64,000 nt of DNA from Helicobacter burdigaliensis. Its GTDB lineage: Bacteria > Campylobacterota > Campylobacteria > Campylobacterales > Helicobacteraceae. The DNA lies in NCBI RefSeq assembly GCF_003670295.1, contig NZ_QXJG01000003.1, positions 43,655-107,654 on the forward strand, given 5' to 3'. The notes beneath the pieces are model-generated. The model did not search any database. It saw nothing but the letters and a program-made list of their open reading frames with translations, and was not told the DNA's origin. Both the position numbers and the translations under genes were made by a program. This document shows positions 1-8,803 of this stretch, one piece after another (the first letter of the stretch is position 1; each line of letters begins with the position of its first letter).

Positions 1-73
1 TTAAGGCATCTTCTCTATTTTTAAAATACACCTTACGACGCGCTGAATGCTGGGAAACTCCTAAAAAATCCAA
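1..73 (-). CDS. partial CDS, possible phosphoribosyltransferase-family protein
   Basis: An open frame starts with TTG at 73 and runs off the left edge of the window, so only the first 24 codons are visible. An AAGGA ribosome-binding site overlaps the stop codon of the upstream lptD and sits five bases before the TTG, which decides the start and suggests translational coupling. The visible segment YFKNREDAL resembles the F-x-x-R-x-x-A pattern found near the N-terminus of some phosphoribosyltransferases. That resemblance is weak evidence, and the function should be treated as unknown. Confidence 0.4.
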   Translation of the reverse strand, partial: MDFLGVSQHSARRKVYFKNREDAL

Positions 74-81
74 GCTAATCC

Positions 82-2235
82 TTAATTTCCAATTTTCAAA
101 TCACTGCTTAAAAGCGGAATAAATTTTATCTCAAAAAGAATATATTTATCATCTCTTGCTTCTGCTCCTCTTGTGGTTAAAGTAGGATAAATCTCACTCA
201 CATATCTCACGCCAAAAGAAAAGCAACGAATGCTAGTATCCACTCCAACTTGCCAAGTTTTAAAGTAGTTTTCTTTATAATCATAGCCTATTTTTGCATA
301 AATATTAAAATAATCAAACTCTTTAGAAAAACCTGCATTGATATAACTAGCCTCTCCAAATCTCCCTCTATACAAATCTTGATGTGCAAAATCTTCTCTA
401 AAATAATGCCCAAAAAAGAAATTAATAAGTTCATCATGATAGTTTATTTGATGTGTAGCTTCTGAAATTTTATTTTCTTGATGTGAATAATAAATACTGC
501 TTAAAAAATCCCAATGATAATCATAAAAATATTGTATTTCATTTTCTATTTCTCCATATTTCTCTTTTGCATCATCCATATAAATATGCTGGCGAATCTT
601 ATGGGATAACACTAAATCATCTTGTGCATTATAAAAAAATTGTTTAACACCCAATTTAAGTTGTTTTCTATCTCCAGGAAGGTCAAAAAAGCTTGTAAAA
701 TCACCCTCTTTATGTTTAGCAGCTGGCAAAATAAATTCACTCTCTAAACTAAGCGTATGTGAAAAATCTCCATAATTTTTCAACAAATCTGAATTTAACT
801 TAAAATCATAATAATGGTTTAAATAATTTCCATCCTCTAATCTTAAGCCTCTATCTACATTACTATATTGCACGCTAGAAGCATAGACTATGGGAGATAC
901 ACTTAAATTTAAATAATCATCCACAAGGGGTTGAGAAAAAGTTAAAGGCAAAGAAACTTCTTGTTGCACAGCCCTATAACCACTAGGACGCGTATGGTTT
1001 TTTATTTGATAATCTAAAGAATAATAAAGATTATCTAAAAAAATGCTCTCTGTTTGCCTATGGTATTGTAAAGCTGGAAGTGTTTGCATGGTTTTTGCAT
1101 TACTTACTAGCTCTAAATCTGTATAATAACGCCCATAAACACCTATATAATCTTGATTGCTTTTTAAAAAATAGTTCAATCTTGAAGCTAGCAAACTTCC
1201 CTGTAAATCTGCACGATTTTCTGCCCTATCGTTTTCTTGAAGTCTAAAATAATCAATATCATTAATTTGAGAAATATTTGCATACAAGCCATCTTCTTTG
1301 AAATAACTCTCTTCTTTGGGTTCTATGAGTAAGTTTTTTGTTTGATATTCAAGTTGGAATCCAAAATGTTCCTTATTTTCTAAGTTATATTCATTCTGAT
1401 AGCTCTTAGAATCTCCAAAGATACCAAAATTTGCCCACAAAATCTCATCTTTTTTATCAATCATTCTAAATTCATTAAAAAATCCACCTCCACGCTGTGT
1501 ACGGATTTGTGGAGAAAAAGTCATATCCCAATTATCCTTGGGTGCAACAAAAATGGGTTGTGAATAAATAAAGCCATCATCTCTTGAGTTTCCTACTACT
1601 GGATAGAGCAAACCACTTTTACGCTTATAACCTAACGAAAAGGAAAGATAGGGAAAATACATCACTGGCATATCATAAATACAAAATCTAGGATGCCAAA
1701 CACTAAGCCACTCATCATTGACATCATACTCACCCTCTGCTACTTTTAGTTTCCAAATAGGATTATTCACACTACAAGTAGAAATACTTGATTCATCTAA
1801 TTTATAAACATTATCATCAAATTGTGCTTCTTCTGCACTAATCCACAACCCACTTTGTGAATCTTGCAAATAAAATGGTTTTAAGAAAGAATAATCCTCT
1901 TTTAGCTTAATCTTTACATTTTCTGCCTTTAAAAAAAGAGAATTCCCCTTATAGGCATTCACATTACCCATTAATGTAATTTCAGAGGTTTTTGTATTAT
2001 AGATTGCCTTATTTGCAGTTACATAATAATCTGCATTAATTACTGTTGCATAACCCTTTCCAATCACCTCCTCTTTATTATATTCCATATCATCGGCTAA
2101 AAATTCAAAAATAGCTTGTTGGTTTTTATCATAATGCTTAATACTAGGCTTTGCCTCCAAAGTAGCAAGGCTTAAAGCTGCAACAAAACTAAATTTTAAA
2201 GTATTTTTAAAAATTTTATTAATAACTTTTTGCAA
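82..2235 (-). CDS. lptD: LPS assembly outer-membrane protein LptD
   Basis: LptD is the outer-membrane beta-barrel that, with LptE, inserts lipopolysaccharide into the outer leaflet. The 717-residue product has a cleavable signal peptide (hydrophobic FSFVAALSLATLEA, then K). Next comes an OstA/LptA-like jellyroll (about residues 45-130, with repeated beta segments such as ADDMEYN and GKGYATV), then a long barrel rich in alternating aromatic residues. The motif PRFCIYDMPVMYFPYLSFSLG is typical of LptD. Cysteines occur near the periplasmic/barrel junction (STCSVNN, RFCIYD) and near the C-terminus (SIRCFSFG), compatible with the family's structural disulfides. The start overlaps the end of the upstream RDD gene by 17 bases, so the two are probably co-translated. 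Confidence 0.93.
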   Translation of the reverse strand: MQKVINKIFKNTLKFSFVAALSLATLEAKPSIKHYDKNQQAIFEFLADDMEYNKEEVIGKGYATVINADYYVTANKAIYNTKTSEITLMGNVNAYKGNSLFLKAENVKIKLKEDYSFLKPFYLQDSQSGLWISAEEAQFDDNVYKLDESSISTCSVNNPIWKLKVAEGEYDVNDEWLSVWHPRFCIYDMPVMYFPYLSFSLGYKRKSGLLYPVVGNSRDDGFIYSQPIFVAPKDNWDMTFSPQIRTQRGGGFFNEFRMIDKKDEILWANFGIFGDSKSYQNEYNLENKEHFGFQLEYQTKNLLIEPKEESYFKEDGLYANISQINDIDYFRLQENDRAENRADLQGSLLASRLNYFLKSNQDYIGVYGRYYTDLELVSNAKTMQTLPALQYHRQTESIFLDNLYYSLDYQIKNHTRPSGYRAVQQEVSLPLTFSQPLVDDYLNLSVSPIVYASSVQYSNVDRGLRLEDGNYLNHYYDFKLNSDLLKNYGDFSHTLSLESEFILPAAKHKEGDFTSFFDLPGDRKQLKLGVKQFFYNAQDDLVLSHKIRQHIYMDDAKEKYGEIENEIQYFYDYHWDFLSSIYYSHQENKISEATHQINYHDELINFFFGHYFREDFAHQDLYRGRFGEASYINAGFSKEFDYFNIYAKIGYDYKENYFKTWQVGVDTSIRCFSFGVRYVSEIYPTLTTRGAEARDDKYILFEIKFIPLLSSDLKIGN

Positions 2236-2686
2236 GATTAACCACCAAAGTCTTTGCCACTCTATCGTGCAAAGTTTTTCTTAAAGGATTTTCAAACGCA
2301 AGCAAAAAGGGCAACCACAACAACATTTTACTAAGAGCTTTAAAAAGTGCCCTCAAGAAAGCTTGTTGCCAGCTTGGCTTATCTAAAAGCCCACCTTCAA
2401 TTACCCTTATTTTCACAACCATATGTCCTATATTTGCACCATAAAGAGCTATAAAGATTGTATTATAAGCAATTAAAATAATATACCAAATCATTGTTAC
2501 AGAAGAAAGCAATGATATAAAAGCTTCTTGATTACCCTTTATCGCTTGAAATTCTTCCCAATAAATTCCCAAAAAAATTAATGTTATTAAAAAATCATCC
2601 ACCAAATATGCAAGCACTCTTTTATATAAGGGTGCAACTTGTATTTCCTCTCGCTCTAAAGTTTCTTCAATACTTTCTTTTCTCAT
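2219..2686 (-). CDS. RDD family integral membrane protein
   Basis: The product is 155 residues with three hydrophobic segments (about 31-44, 63-84 and 120-133). It carries the RDD-family signature: an early R-x-x-A-Y-L-V-D-D at the start of the first helix, and a late basic segment NPLRKTLHDRVAKT. RDD proteins are small inner-membrane proteins of mostly unknown function; some have been linked to ion or amphiphile transport. The gene overlaps purD by four bases (ATGA) and lptD by 17 bases. The purD-RDD-lptD arrangement is familiar from Helicobacter. Confidence 0.8.
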   Translation of the reverse strand: MRKESIEETLEREEIQVAPLYKRVLAYLVDDFLITLIFLGIYWEEFQAIKGNQEAFISLLSSVTMIWYIILIAYNTIFIALYGANIGHMVVKIRVIEGGLLDKPSWQQAFLRALFKALSKMLLWLPFLLAFENPLRKTLHDRVAKTLVVNLAKSY

Positions 2687-3954
2687 TCATTCTCTTCTAG
2701 TCTTAATGCTTGATAAGCAATATCTTTTCTAAATTGCATTCCATAAAACTCTATACCCTTAAGTGCCTCATAAGCTTTATTTGTAGCTTCTTTTACGCTT
2801 CTTCCTTTACCCACTGCTACTAATATACGCCCACCACTTGCATAAAGCTCTTCTCCTTCTTTAATTACCCCTGCATAAGAAATATGAGAATCCTCACTGC
2901 CTTGTTTTTCTATATGGATTAACTCTTTTTTACAAGATTTATAAGGATAATCTTTTGAAGCAGCTACTACTCCCACACAATAACCCTCTTCTAGCTCATA
3001 ATCTACACCTTTTAAATCTTGCTTTGCACAGCCCAAAAGACAATCCAATAAACCTCTTTTAAAAAGAGGCATCAATACCTCACATTCTGGATCGCCAAAT
3101 CTAACATTAAATTCTAATAAATAAGGCTCATCTTTTACTACCATAATCCCACAAAATAAAACCCCCACAAAAGGATTCCCATCTTTTTCCATACCCTCCA
3201 ATGTGGGCTTAATAATATTGCTTTTAACCTTTTCTATTAACATCTCATTTGCCAAAGGAGAAGGTGCATAAGCTCCCATTCCTCCTGTATTTGGACCTTT
3301 ATCACCCTCTTGAAGTCTTTTGTGATCTTGTGCAGGAGGCAACACTATAAAATCTTTTCCATCACACATTGCAAATACAGAAAGTTCAAACCCTTCTAAA
3401 AATTCTTCAACAACGATTTTCTTTCCTGCTTCCCCAAAACTCTTTCCACTTAACATTTCTTTAGCACTAAGCTTTGCTTCTTCATAGCTTTGTGCTATCA
3501 CCACCCCTTTACCTGCACACAAACCATCTGCTTTAACAACAATAGGCAAATTTAAATCTTCTATAAAATTAACCGCTTCTGCATAATCTTGTGTTTGAAT
3601 AAAACGCGCAGTAGGAATATCATAACGCTTAGCAAAATCTTTCATATAAGCCTTAGAACCCTCTAGTCTTGCAGCTTTTGCACTAGGACCAAAAGTTAAA
3701 ATACCATTCTCCCTTAAAGAATCTGCCAACCCCTCTACTAAAGGAGCTTCTGGACCAATAATAACCAATCCTATATTTTCCTGAATAGCAAAATCCACAA
3801 ACTCCCTATCATTAGAAAAATTAATATTCTTACCAAGCTTTGAAGTTGCACCATTTCCAGGATAAAAATAAATCCCATCTATTCTGCATTCTTTTTGTAA
3901 AGCAAGTCCGATAGAATGCTCCCTAGCACCACTTCCTACAATTACAATTTCCAT
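2683..3954 (-). CDS. purD: phosphoribosylamine-glycine ligase (GARS)
   Basis: PurD joins glycine to 5-phosphoribosylamine with ATP, the second step of purine synthesis. The 423-residue length is normal for a single-function PurD. The N-terminal fold begins [16 protein letters not shown]. The ATP-grasp domain includes [15 protein letters not shown] (about 143-157), the substrate segment [14 protein letters not shown], and [17 protein letters not shown] with the metal-binding Glu and Asn. The start has no competing upstream ATG. It is the first gene of a minus-strand run purD-RDD-lptD, and a probable 6S RNA gene lies immediately upstream on the same strand. Confidence 0.95.
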   Translation of the reverse strand: MEIVIVGSGAREHSIGLALQKECRIDGIYFYPGNGATSKLGKNINFSNDREFVDFAIQENIGLVIIGPEAPLVEGLADSLRENGILTFGPSAKAARLEGSKAYMKDFAKRYDIPTARFIQTQDYAEAVNFIEDLNLPIVVKADGLCAGKGVVIAQSYEEAKLSAKEMLSGKSFGEAGKKIVVEEFLEGFELSVFAMCDGKDFIVLPPAQDHKRLQEGDKGPNTGGMGAYAPSPLANEMLIEKVKSNIIKPTLEGMEKDGNPFVGVLFCGIMVVKDEPYLLEFNVRFGDPECEVLMPLFKRGLLDCLLGCAKQDLKGVDYELEEGYCVGVVAASKDYPYKSCKKELIHIEKQGSEDSHISYAGVIKEGEELYASGGRILVAVGKGRSVKEATNKAYEALKGIEFYGMQFRKDIAYQALRLEENE

Positions 3955-4043
3955 AAACTTACAACCTTTTATCTTTAAAAATCAAATATATTTAATTTTC
4001 AAAACTTTTATTTTACAAGCATTCAATAAAAACTTCAAAAATT

Positions 4044-4248
4044 AAAAAACCCAAGTGAGCGTCTCTTTTAACCTATGGCCCCAAAAAAGCCAAAAATTCC
4101 AGCCATAAGCTCCCTCTTAGGGGCAGACTCTCATCTTTTTAAGACTAATAGCGAGAATGCCAAAACACACAAAGGAGACTATACAACCAGCCATACTTAA
4201 GTGTTGGACCTCTAATGTTTATTAAGATATCTCGCATCACTCAGGAAC
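4044..4248 (-). ncRNA. ssrS: probable 6S RNA
   Basis: About 200 nt upstream of purD hold no reading frame but have all the parts of a small RNA gene on the minus strand. A TATAAT box sits at 4253-4258. The two transcript ends are complementary: CCUGAGUGAUGCG at the 5' end pairs with CGCUCACUUGGG at the 3' end, with one bulged U, continuing into AUCUUAA/UUAAAAGA. A run of six Us follows the closing stem. A roughly 200-nt rod with paired ends, and a position directly upstream of a nucleotide or folate metabolism gene, match 6S RNA, which binds the housekeeping RNA polymerase. The identity is an inference from size, fold and position; I could not align it to a covariance model. Confidence 0.55.
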
Positions 4249-4252
4249 TAAA

Positions 4253-4258
4253 ATTATA
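4253..4258 (-). promoter_or_regulatory. -10 box of the 6S-like RNA
   Basis: A perfect TATAAT on the minus strand lies five to six bases before the proposed 5' end at about 4248. As is usual in Helicobacter, there is no clear -35 box, only A/T-rich DNA upstream. Confidence 0.6.
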
Positions 4259-4332
4259 AAATACTCTAGCTAAAGGAGTGATAAATTTTAAAAATTATTT
4301 TTGATTTTATGGAATTTTTAGCAAAGAGATTT

Positions 4333-4338
4333 TATAAT
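4333..4338 (+). promoter_or_regulatory. -10 box of atpE
   Basis: TATAAT in the context GATTTTATAATCTCG lies about 80 bases before the atpE start, leaving a leader of roughly 70 nt. It diverges from the 6S-like RNA promoter about 75 bases away. Confidence 0.5.
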
Positions 4339-4416
4339 CTCGCTTCCAACAGAGTGTTTAGTAGGGGACAGATCCGAAAAGACTTTGGAGAAATCAAAAT
4401 TTTATGGAGTTTAGTT

Positions 4417-4746
4417 ATGAAAAAATTACTCTTAGTTTTTTTAGCACTAGCTGGTGTTGCATTCGCTGCTGAAAGTGGAGCTGGAGAGACTTTATTGTCT
4501 TATTCTGCAATTGCTGCGGGTATTGGTTTAGGTATTGCTGCTTTAGGTGGTGCTATTGGTATGGGAAGCACAGCTGCTGCTACAATTTCAGGTATGGCTA
4601 GAAATCCAGGTGTTGGCGGAAAGCTAATGACAACTATGTTTATTGCTCTAGCTATGATTGAAGCTCAAGTTATTTATACACTTGTTGTTGCTTTGATTTT
4701 ACTTTATGCAAACCCATTCCTAAAAATCTTAGGACTAGGAGCTTAA
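4417..4746 (+). CDS. atpE: ATP synthase subunit c
   Basis: This is the proteolipid that forms the membrane c-ring of F-type ATP synthase and carries protons through Fo. I place the start at ATG 4417, giving 109 residues, because GGAG lies eight bases upstream and the N-terminus MKKLLLVFLALAGVAFAAE matches the signal-like leader of Helicobacter AtpE; the frame stays open upstream, but nothing there looks coding. Two transmembrane hairpin helices follow. The first carries GIGLGIAALGGAIGMGSTAAA and the polar loop SGMARNPG. The second carries the proton-binding carboxylate in ALAMIEAQVIYTLVVALILLY. It stands alone, away from the other atp genes, as is usual in this group. Confidence 0.93.
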   Translation: MKKLLLVFLALAGVAFAAESGAGETLLSYSAIAAGIGLGIAALGGAIGMGSTAAATISGMARNPGVGGKLMTTMFIALAMIEAQVIYTLVVALILLYANPFLKILGLGA

Positions 4747-4792
4747 TAACTCCTTTATTATTCTCAAAAGCCTTAGGGTTTTTGGGGACTAA

Positions 4793-4876
4793 GCGCTGGT
4801 GGTGGAATGGTAGACACACCATCTTGAGGGGGTGGCGGGGCGACCCGTGCGAGTTCAAGTCTCGCTCAGCGCACCA
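4793..4876 (+). tRNA. tRNA-Leu (GAG)
   Basis: An 84-nt class II tRNA with an encoded CCA. The acceptor stem pairs GCGCTGG with TCAGCGC (one G-U pair). The D-arm is GTGGAATGGTAGACAC. The anticodon stem CCATC/GGTGG encloses the loop TTGAGGG, giving anticodon GAG. A long variable arm (CGGGGCGACCCG) and the T-arm GCGAGTTCAAGTCTCGC complete the cloverleaf. It starts 46 bases after the atpE stop. Confidence 0.95.
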
Positions 4877-5271
4877 TTTACTTATAAATCATTTTTTAAA
4901 TCCATTTAAAGCTTTTCTTACATACTATCTCATTTGATTTAAAGTTTTATATTCTTCTACAAAGCTCATCACCTGCTACTATTTCATTTCATAAAGCTAT
5001 CTAAAAATCACTAAGCAAACTTATTACCATAACAATTTCAAAAAGGCGTTAGTAATATACTTTTATTACCACAAAAGCATAAGAGTGTAGTAATCTATAA
5101 AATATCAAAGATACACTACTTGTTACTGCAAAGCTTTATGGGAAGCCGTGATAATCTAAAGAGTTTGCCTTTAAGAGTTGCTCTTTTAGATTTGCACTTC
5201 GCTGTTGCTCGTGGATAGCTTGATCTGTATGCTTTAGCACAATGCGCTTCGCAATGACAAAGAAAAGAAAT

Positions 5272-5373
5272 ACTCTTTATTGCAAAAGAATTCTCGTGGC
5301 GTAAGGGAAGAAACTGCTTGTCAGTTTCAGGTATCCTGCTCTCGCCTAAGAGAATTATTTTTGAATAAAGAGT
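5272..5373 (+). repeat. structured inverted-repeat element, copy A
   Basis: About 102 bp bounded by inverted ends: ACTCTTTATT on the left and AATAAAGAGT on the right. Inside these are GAATTCTCGTGGCG and its near-complement CTCGCCTAAGAGAATT. The centre contains the perfect stem GAAACTG-CTTGT-CAGTTTC. A second copy in the opposite orientation lies at 60447-60552 with a different but equally perfect central stem. There is no coding capacity, so it looks like a non-autonomous miniature element or a mobile RNA-structured repeat. Confidence 0.7.
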
Positions 5374-5407
5374 TTTTAGGTTTGCATTTGTTTGTAACAA
5401 TAGTTAG

Positions 5408-5439
5408 ATTGCTTCGGCACAATGTGCCTCGCAATGACA
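5408..5439 (+). repeat. dispersed GCAATGACA repeat
   Basis: The unit reads ATTGCTTCGGCACAATGTGC then CTCGCAATGACA. It is a short palindromic repeat in which GCACA/TGTGC forms a hairpin between ATTGCTTCG and its near-complement. Related units lie at about 5229-5259, 5601-5639, 60561-60592 (reverse), 60819-60851 (reverse) and 60988-61021. Confidence 0.6.
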
Positions 5440-5600
5440 GGTGGGGCTATAAGACTTTATATAAAAAGTATTTTAGGAGTGGCTTCTTAAAAGTTTGCTT
5501 GCAAACTAAGGGAATCCCACCACCACAAACAAAATTACTTTTTGCATAAAGTGTATTTTGATTCTTTGGAGATAGTTTAAATTTTTTGGTTGCTCTTTTT

Positions 5601-5639
5601 GGATTGCTACGATTTGCTCTCGCAAATCTCGCAATGACA
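5601..5639 (+). repeat. dispersed GCAATGACA repeat
   Basis: Same family as the unit at 5408. GGATTGCTACGATTTGC and its near-complement GCAAATCTCGCAATGACA flank a short TCTC loop. The unit at 60988-61021 has the same internal ATTTGC/GCAAAT stem. Confidence 0.6.
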
Positions 5640-5789
5640 CACTAACTCTTTAGATTTGCACTGCATTTTATTTACACATTTTATCGCTTCACTCCTTGCA
5701 ATGAAACTACCCTTTTATCAACAAGTAAGGCAAAGCTTTGCGTGATGATCTAGTGTCAGTGATTACAGACTTATCTTTAAATAAAATCT

Positions 5790-6245
5790 TTACTTTCTTT
5801 CTAGATTTAGAAGTTTAATCTTTTTATCTAACCCCCCATTATAGCCACCCATTCCACCTTTTGCTACCACCCTATGACAAGGGATTAAAATTGCAATTTT
5901 ATTTTTACCATTTGCATTACCCACAGCCCTAAAAGCCTTTGGCTTATTGATATTTTGTGCAACTTGTGCATAAGTCCTAACCTCACCATAAGGTATTTTT
6001 AAAAGCTCCCTATAAACCGCCCTCTCAAACTCACTTCCCAAGATTCTAAGTGGCAAATCAAATTTTTCTCTTTTGCCTAAAAAATACTCTTCTAATTGCC
6101 TTTTGCATTCTCTAATAAGGGTGTTTTCTCTAACTTCTATCTCCTCCCCTTTTTCCACAAAATCCACACAAAGAATCTCATTTTGAGTTGCAAAGATTTT
6201 TAATCCCCCAATAAGACTTTCCATTACACCACAAAAAATCTCCAA
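5790..6245 (-). CDS. ogt: methylated-DNA--protein-cysteine methyltransferase
   Basis: This enzyme removes alkyl groups from O6-alkylguanine by transfer to its own cysteine. The active-site motif IPCHRVV is present, followed by GGMGGYNGGLDKKIKLLNLE, and the DNA-binding helix motif RAVGNANGKN comes before it. I choose the TTG at 6245: AGGAGG overlaps the upstream gene's stop just before it, and the resulting N-terminus (MEIFCGVMESLIGGLKIF) fits the family's first strand. The ATG at 6224 is the alternative start. The product is 151 residues, about the usual size for the single-domain Ogt form. It is co-transcribed with the transporter gene upstream. Confidence 0.9.
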   Translation of the reverse strand: MEIFCGVMESLIGGLKIFATQNEILCVDFVEKGEEIEVRENTLIRECKRQLEEYFLGKREKFDLPLRILGSEFERAVYRELLKIPYGEVRTYAQVAQNINKPKAFRAVGNANGKNKIAILIPCHRVVAKGGMGGYNGGLDKKIKLLNLERK

Positions 6246-6253
6246 AATTCCTC

Positions 6254-7600
6254 CTAACCCCAAATAAAATATGCAAAAAATGTTATAGCACACATACCAA
6301 ATAAATTCACTAGTCCCCCATATTTTATCATTTCAATCTGTTTAATATAACCTGTACCATATACAATCGCATTAGGAGGAGTAGCCACAGGAAGCATAAA
6401 AGCACACCCAGCACCCATTGCAACCACTAAAGGCAAGACTTCTTTAGGCAATCCAAGTGCTTCTCCTGCCACCAAAAAAATAGGAAGTAAAAGTGCCGCA
6501 CTTGCTGTATTGCTTGTAAATTCAGTAAGCAAAATCACAAAAAAGGCTACCACCAAAATCACAAGCACTGCACTGCTATCTCCCAAAACATTAACAATTT
6601 CATTTGCAATCAACGCACTCGCGCCCGTATCTTTTAAAATTGCATTTAAGGTTAGCCCCCCTCCAAACAAGAATAAAACCCCAAAATCTGTATTTTTTTG
6701 AATATCTTTCCAACTAGCCACACCACTAATCCCAATAGCCCCTACAGCACATATTGCTATGAAAGTATCCATTTCTTCAATTCCACCAAAAAGCTCCGAA
6801 ATCTTAGAGCTAAAAATCCAAGCTAATGCCGTGAGTGCAAAGATTACTAAAGTAGTGATTTTTTGCATATTCCATATAAATTCTTCACGCTTAATTTCAA
6901 AATCTTCATGTAATTTTGGCTTCAAAAGCTGCCACAAAATAAAAATACAAACAGGCAACATCACAAGCATAAAAGGAACTCCAACAACCATCCATTCTAA
7001 AAAATCCATATCCAAAAATCTAGCCGCCATTGCATTAGGAGGGCTACCCACTAGCGTCCCAAATCCACCAATCCCTGCACTATATGCAATCCCAAGTAAG
7101 ACAAAGACAAAAGTATTGCGATCTTTACTAGAATCTAAATTTGACAAAACCCCAAGCCCAAGAGGCAACATAATCGCCGCTGTTGCTGTGTTGCTAATCC
7201 ACATTGAAATCAATGCACTTAGCACAAAAAGCATTAAAAATGCAAATTTTATATTGCCTTTTGCTAATAGCATCAAACGATTTGCAATCCATCTATCAAT
7301 CCCTTGAATATGCAAAGCACAAGCTAAAGCAAAACCACCAAAAAATAAAAAAATTGTAGGATTTGCAAACTCTCTAAAAGCTCCCACCACATCACTAAGC
7401 CCAAAAATAATCGCAAGAAGTGGCACTAAAAGTGCGGTAAAAGCCGTATGAATAGCCTCGCTAATCCATAAAATCGCAGAAAAAACCAAAATACAAATCC
7501 CAATATTTGCATCTCTTTCAAAAGGAAGCAAGTTATAAAGCAGTGCAAAAACAATAATATCTACAAAAACAATCCCTAAAGTTTTACCCAATCCACCCAT
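6254..7600 (-). CDS. SLC13/DASS family anion (dicarboxylate or sulfate) symporter
   Basis: A 448-residue polytopic membrane protein of the divalent anion:Na+ symporter family. It shows the two inverted-repeat SNT substrate motifs: SMWISNTATAAIMLPLG in the first half and LTEFTSNTASAALLLPIFL in the second. Conserved loops VGSPPNAMAARF and VATPPNAIVYG follow them. About eleven hydrophobic helices are visible. The substrate cannot be read from sequence; C4-dicarboxylates or sulfate are the family norms. It begins one base after the dnaJ stop and overlaps the ogt ribosome-binding site, so dnaJ, this gene and ogt probably share a transcript. Confidence 0.85.
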   Translation of the reverse strand: MGGLGKTLGIVFVDIIVFALLYNLLPFERDANIGICILVFSAILWISEAIHTAFTALLVPLLAIIFGLSDVVGAFREFANPTIFLFFGGFALACALHIQGIDRWIANRLMLLAKGNIKFAFLMLFVLSALISMWISNTATAAIMLPLGLGVLSNLDSSKDRNTFVFVLLGIAYSAGIGGFGTLVGSPPNAMAARFLDMDFLEWMVVGVPFMLVMLPVCIFILWQLLKPKLHEDFEIKREEFIWNMQKITTLVIFALTALAWIFSSKISELFGGIEEMDTFIAICAVGAIGISGVASWKDIQKNTDFGVLFLFGGGLTLNAILKDTGASALIANEIVNVLGDSSAVLVILVVAFFVILLTEFTSNTASAALLLPIFLVAGEALGLPKEVLPLVVAMGAGCAFMLPVATPPNAIVYGTGYIKQIEMIKYGGLVNLFGMCAITFFAYFIWG

Positions 7601-7601
7601 A

Positions 7602-8714
7602 TTATTTAAACCATTTCTTAATTTTATCCATTATTCCTTCACAAGCACTAATGGGCTTTGAAGATTCATAGCCAAAAGAATTGTGTAATTCTTCTAATAG
7701 TTTTTGTTGATTTTCATCAAGCTTTTGTGGATAAACAATCTTAACCACTGCTATAAAATTCCCTTTTTTAGAGCCATTGACACTCTTAATCCCCTCTCCA
7801 TGAAATACAAATTGTTGCTTATCTTTCACACCTTGTGGAATTTTCAAATCCAATTCTTTAGTAAGTGAGGGAATCTTAATCACACCTCCAAGCATTACAA
7901 GCGTAAAAAATACAGGAACTTCTAAATATACATCATTATGATGCCTTATAAAATGCTCATCTTCTTGCACTTCTATTTCAAGATACAAATCCCCTCTTGT
8001 GCCATCTTCTAGTGTATTTCCTCTTTTGCTAATGCGGATTTGATTCCCATTATCCACACCCTCTGGGATATTTACTTCAAACTTTTCTTTTTGATGGCTA
8101 TACCCCTTGCCTTGACAAGTAGGACATTTCTCACTTACCTCTTCCCCACTTCCGTGGCATTTAGAGCAAGTTTGTGCAAAAGTCATAAAGCCTTGAGAAA
8201 AGGTTTCTCTACCGCTTCCTTTACAAGTTTTACAAGTTGTAGTTTTACCCCCTTTAGCTCCACTTCCCTTGCAATCTTTACAAGCAACCTTATAGGTAAT
8301 TTCAATCTCTTTTTTACAACCAAAAACAGCCTCATGGAAGCTAAGCTCTAATTCTTGTGCTAAATCCTTTGTATATTTACTTTGTTTGCCCTGCTTTCTG
8401 CCTCCACCAAAGCCTCCAAAACCTCCACCAAAAAAGGAATTAAACACATCAAAAATATCTTCCATTCCACCGCTTGAAAATCCGCTACTTTCTAAACCTC
8501 TTTTGCCATATCTATCATAAATTTGTCTTTTTTCATTATCACTTAAAACTTGATAGGCTTCATTTACCTTTTTAAACATCTCTTCTGAATCTTTATCATC
8601 AGGATTCCTATCTGGGTGGTATTTCAATGCCATTTTGCGATAAGCTTTTTTAATCGTATCGCCATCGGCATTTCTTTCTACTTGTAAAATCTCATAATAA
8701 TCAAACTCTTCCAA
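7602..8714 (-). CDS. dnaJ: chaperone DnaJ
   Basis: DnaJ delivers unfolded proteins to DnaK and stimulates its ATPase. The 370-residue product has a J-domain (residues 4-68, with HPD at 33-35) and a Gly/Phe linker ([11 protein letters not shown], about 95-106). Four zinc-binding CxxCxGxG motifs begin near residues 145, 161, 183 and 197. The C-terminal substrate-binding and dimerisation domain follows. It is therefore a full-length type I DnaJ. It is divergent from recR; the 89-base gap holds AAGGAG for dnaJ and A/T-rich promoter DNA for both genes. No HrcA-type CIRCE repeat is evident. Confidence 0.97.
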   Translation of the reverse strand: MEEFDYYEILQVERNADGDTIKKAYRKMALKYHPDRNPDDKDSEEMFKKVNEAYQVLSDNEKRQIYDRYGKRGLESSGFSSGGMEDIFDVFNSFFGGGFGGFGGGRKQGKQSKYTKDLAQELELSFHEAVFGCKKEIEITYKVACKDCKGSGAKGGKTTTCKTCKGSGRETFSQGFMTFAQTCSKCHGSGEEVSEKCPTCQGKGYSHQKEKFEVNIPEGVDNGNQIRISKRGNTLEDGTRGDLYLEIEVQEDEHFIRHHNDVYLEVPVFFTLVMLGGVIKIPSLTKELDLKIPQGVKDKQQFVFHGEGIKSVNGSKKGNFIAVVKIVYPQKLDENQQKLLEELHNSFGYESSKPISACEGIMDKIKKWFK

Positions 8715-8803
8715 GAAAAGCTCCTTTAATATTTTAAAAATGTAAATTCTAGCTAAAATTAGTTTTATGAGATATTAAACGACTTTAACATAAAATTCAT
8801 TTT

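Larger units (their letters stand above)
4877..5789. other. gene-free stretch made of dispersed repeats
   Basis: No credible gene is visible across about 900 bases. The frames that stay open here run through palindromic repeat sequence, lack ribosome-binding sites, and encode cysteine- and serine-rich nonsense. The stretch holds a roughly 100-bp hairpin element (5272-5373) and several short copies of a GCAATGACA-ended repeat. The same two repeat types recur at 60.4-61.0 kb. Confidence 0.7.

Noticed and set aside
4309..4416. Longer N-terminus for atpE
   Set aside because: The extension contains the TATAAT promoter and reads as basic nonsense. ATG 4417 has GGAG and gives the conserved leader.
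4670..4858. Minus-strand frame over the end of atpE and the tRNA
   Set aside because: It is antisense to two clear genes and has no independent support.
5116..5549. Overlapping open frames of about 90 codons on both strands
   Set aside because: They run through the inverted-repeat element and GCAATGACA repeats, have no ribosome-binding sites, and their translations are repeat-derived.
8715..8803. Heat-shock (CIRCE) operator ahead of dnaJ
   Set aside because: No TTAGCACTC-type inverted repeat is present in the dnaJ-recR gap.
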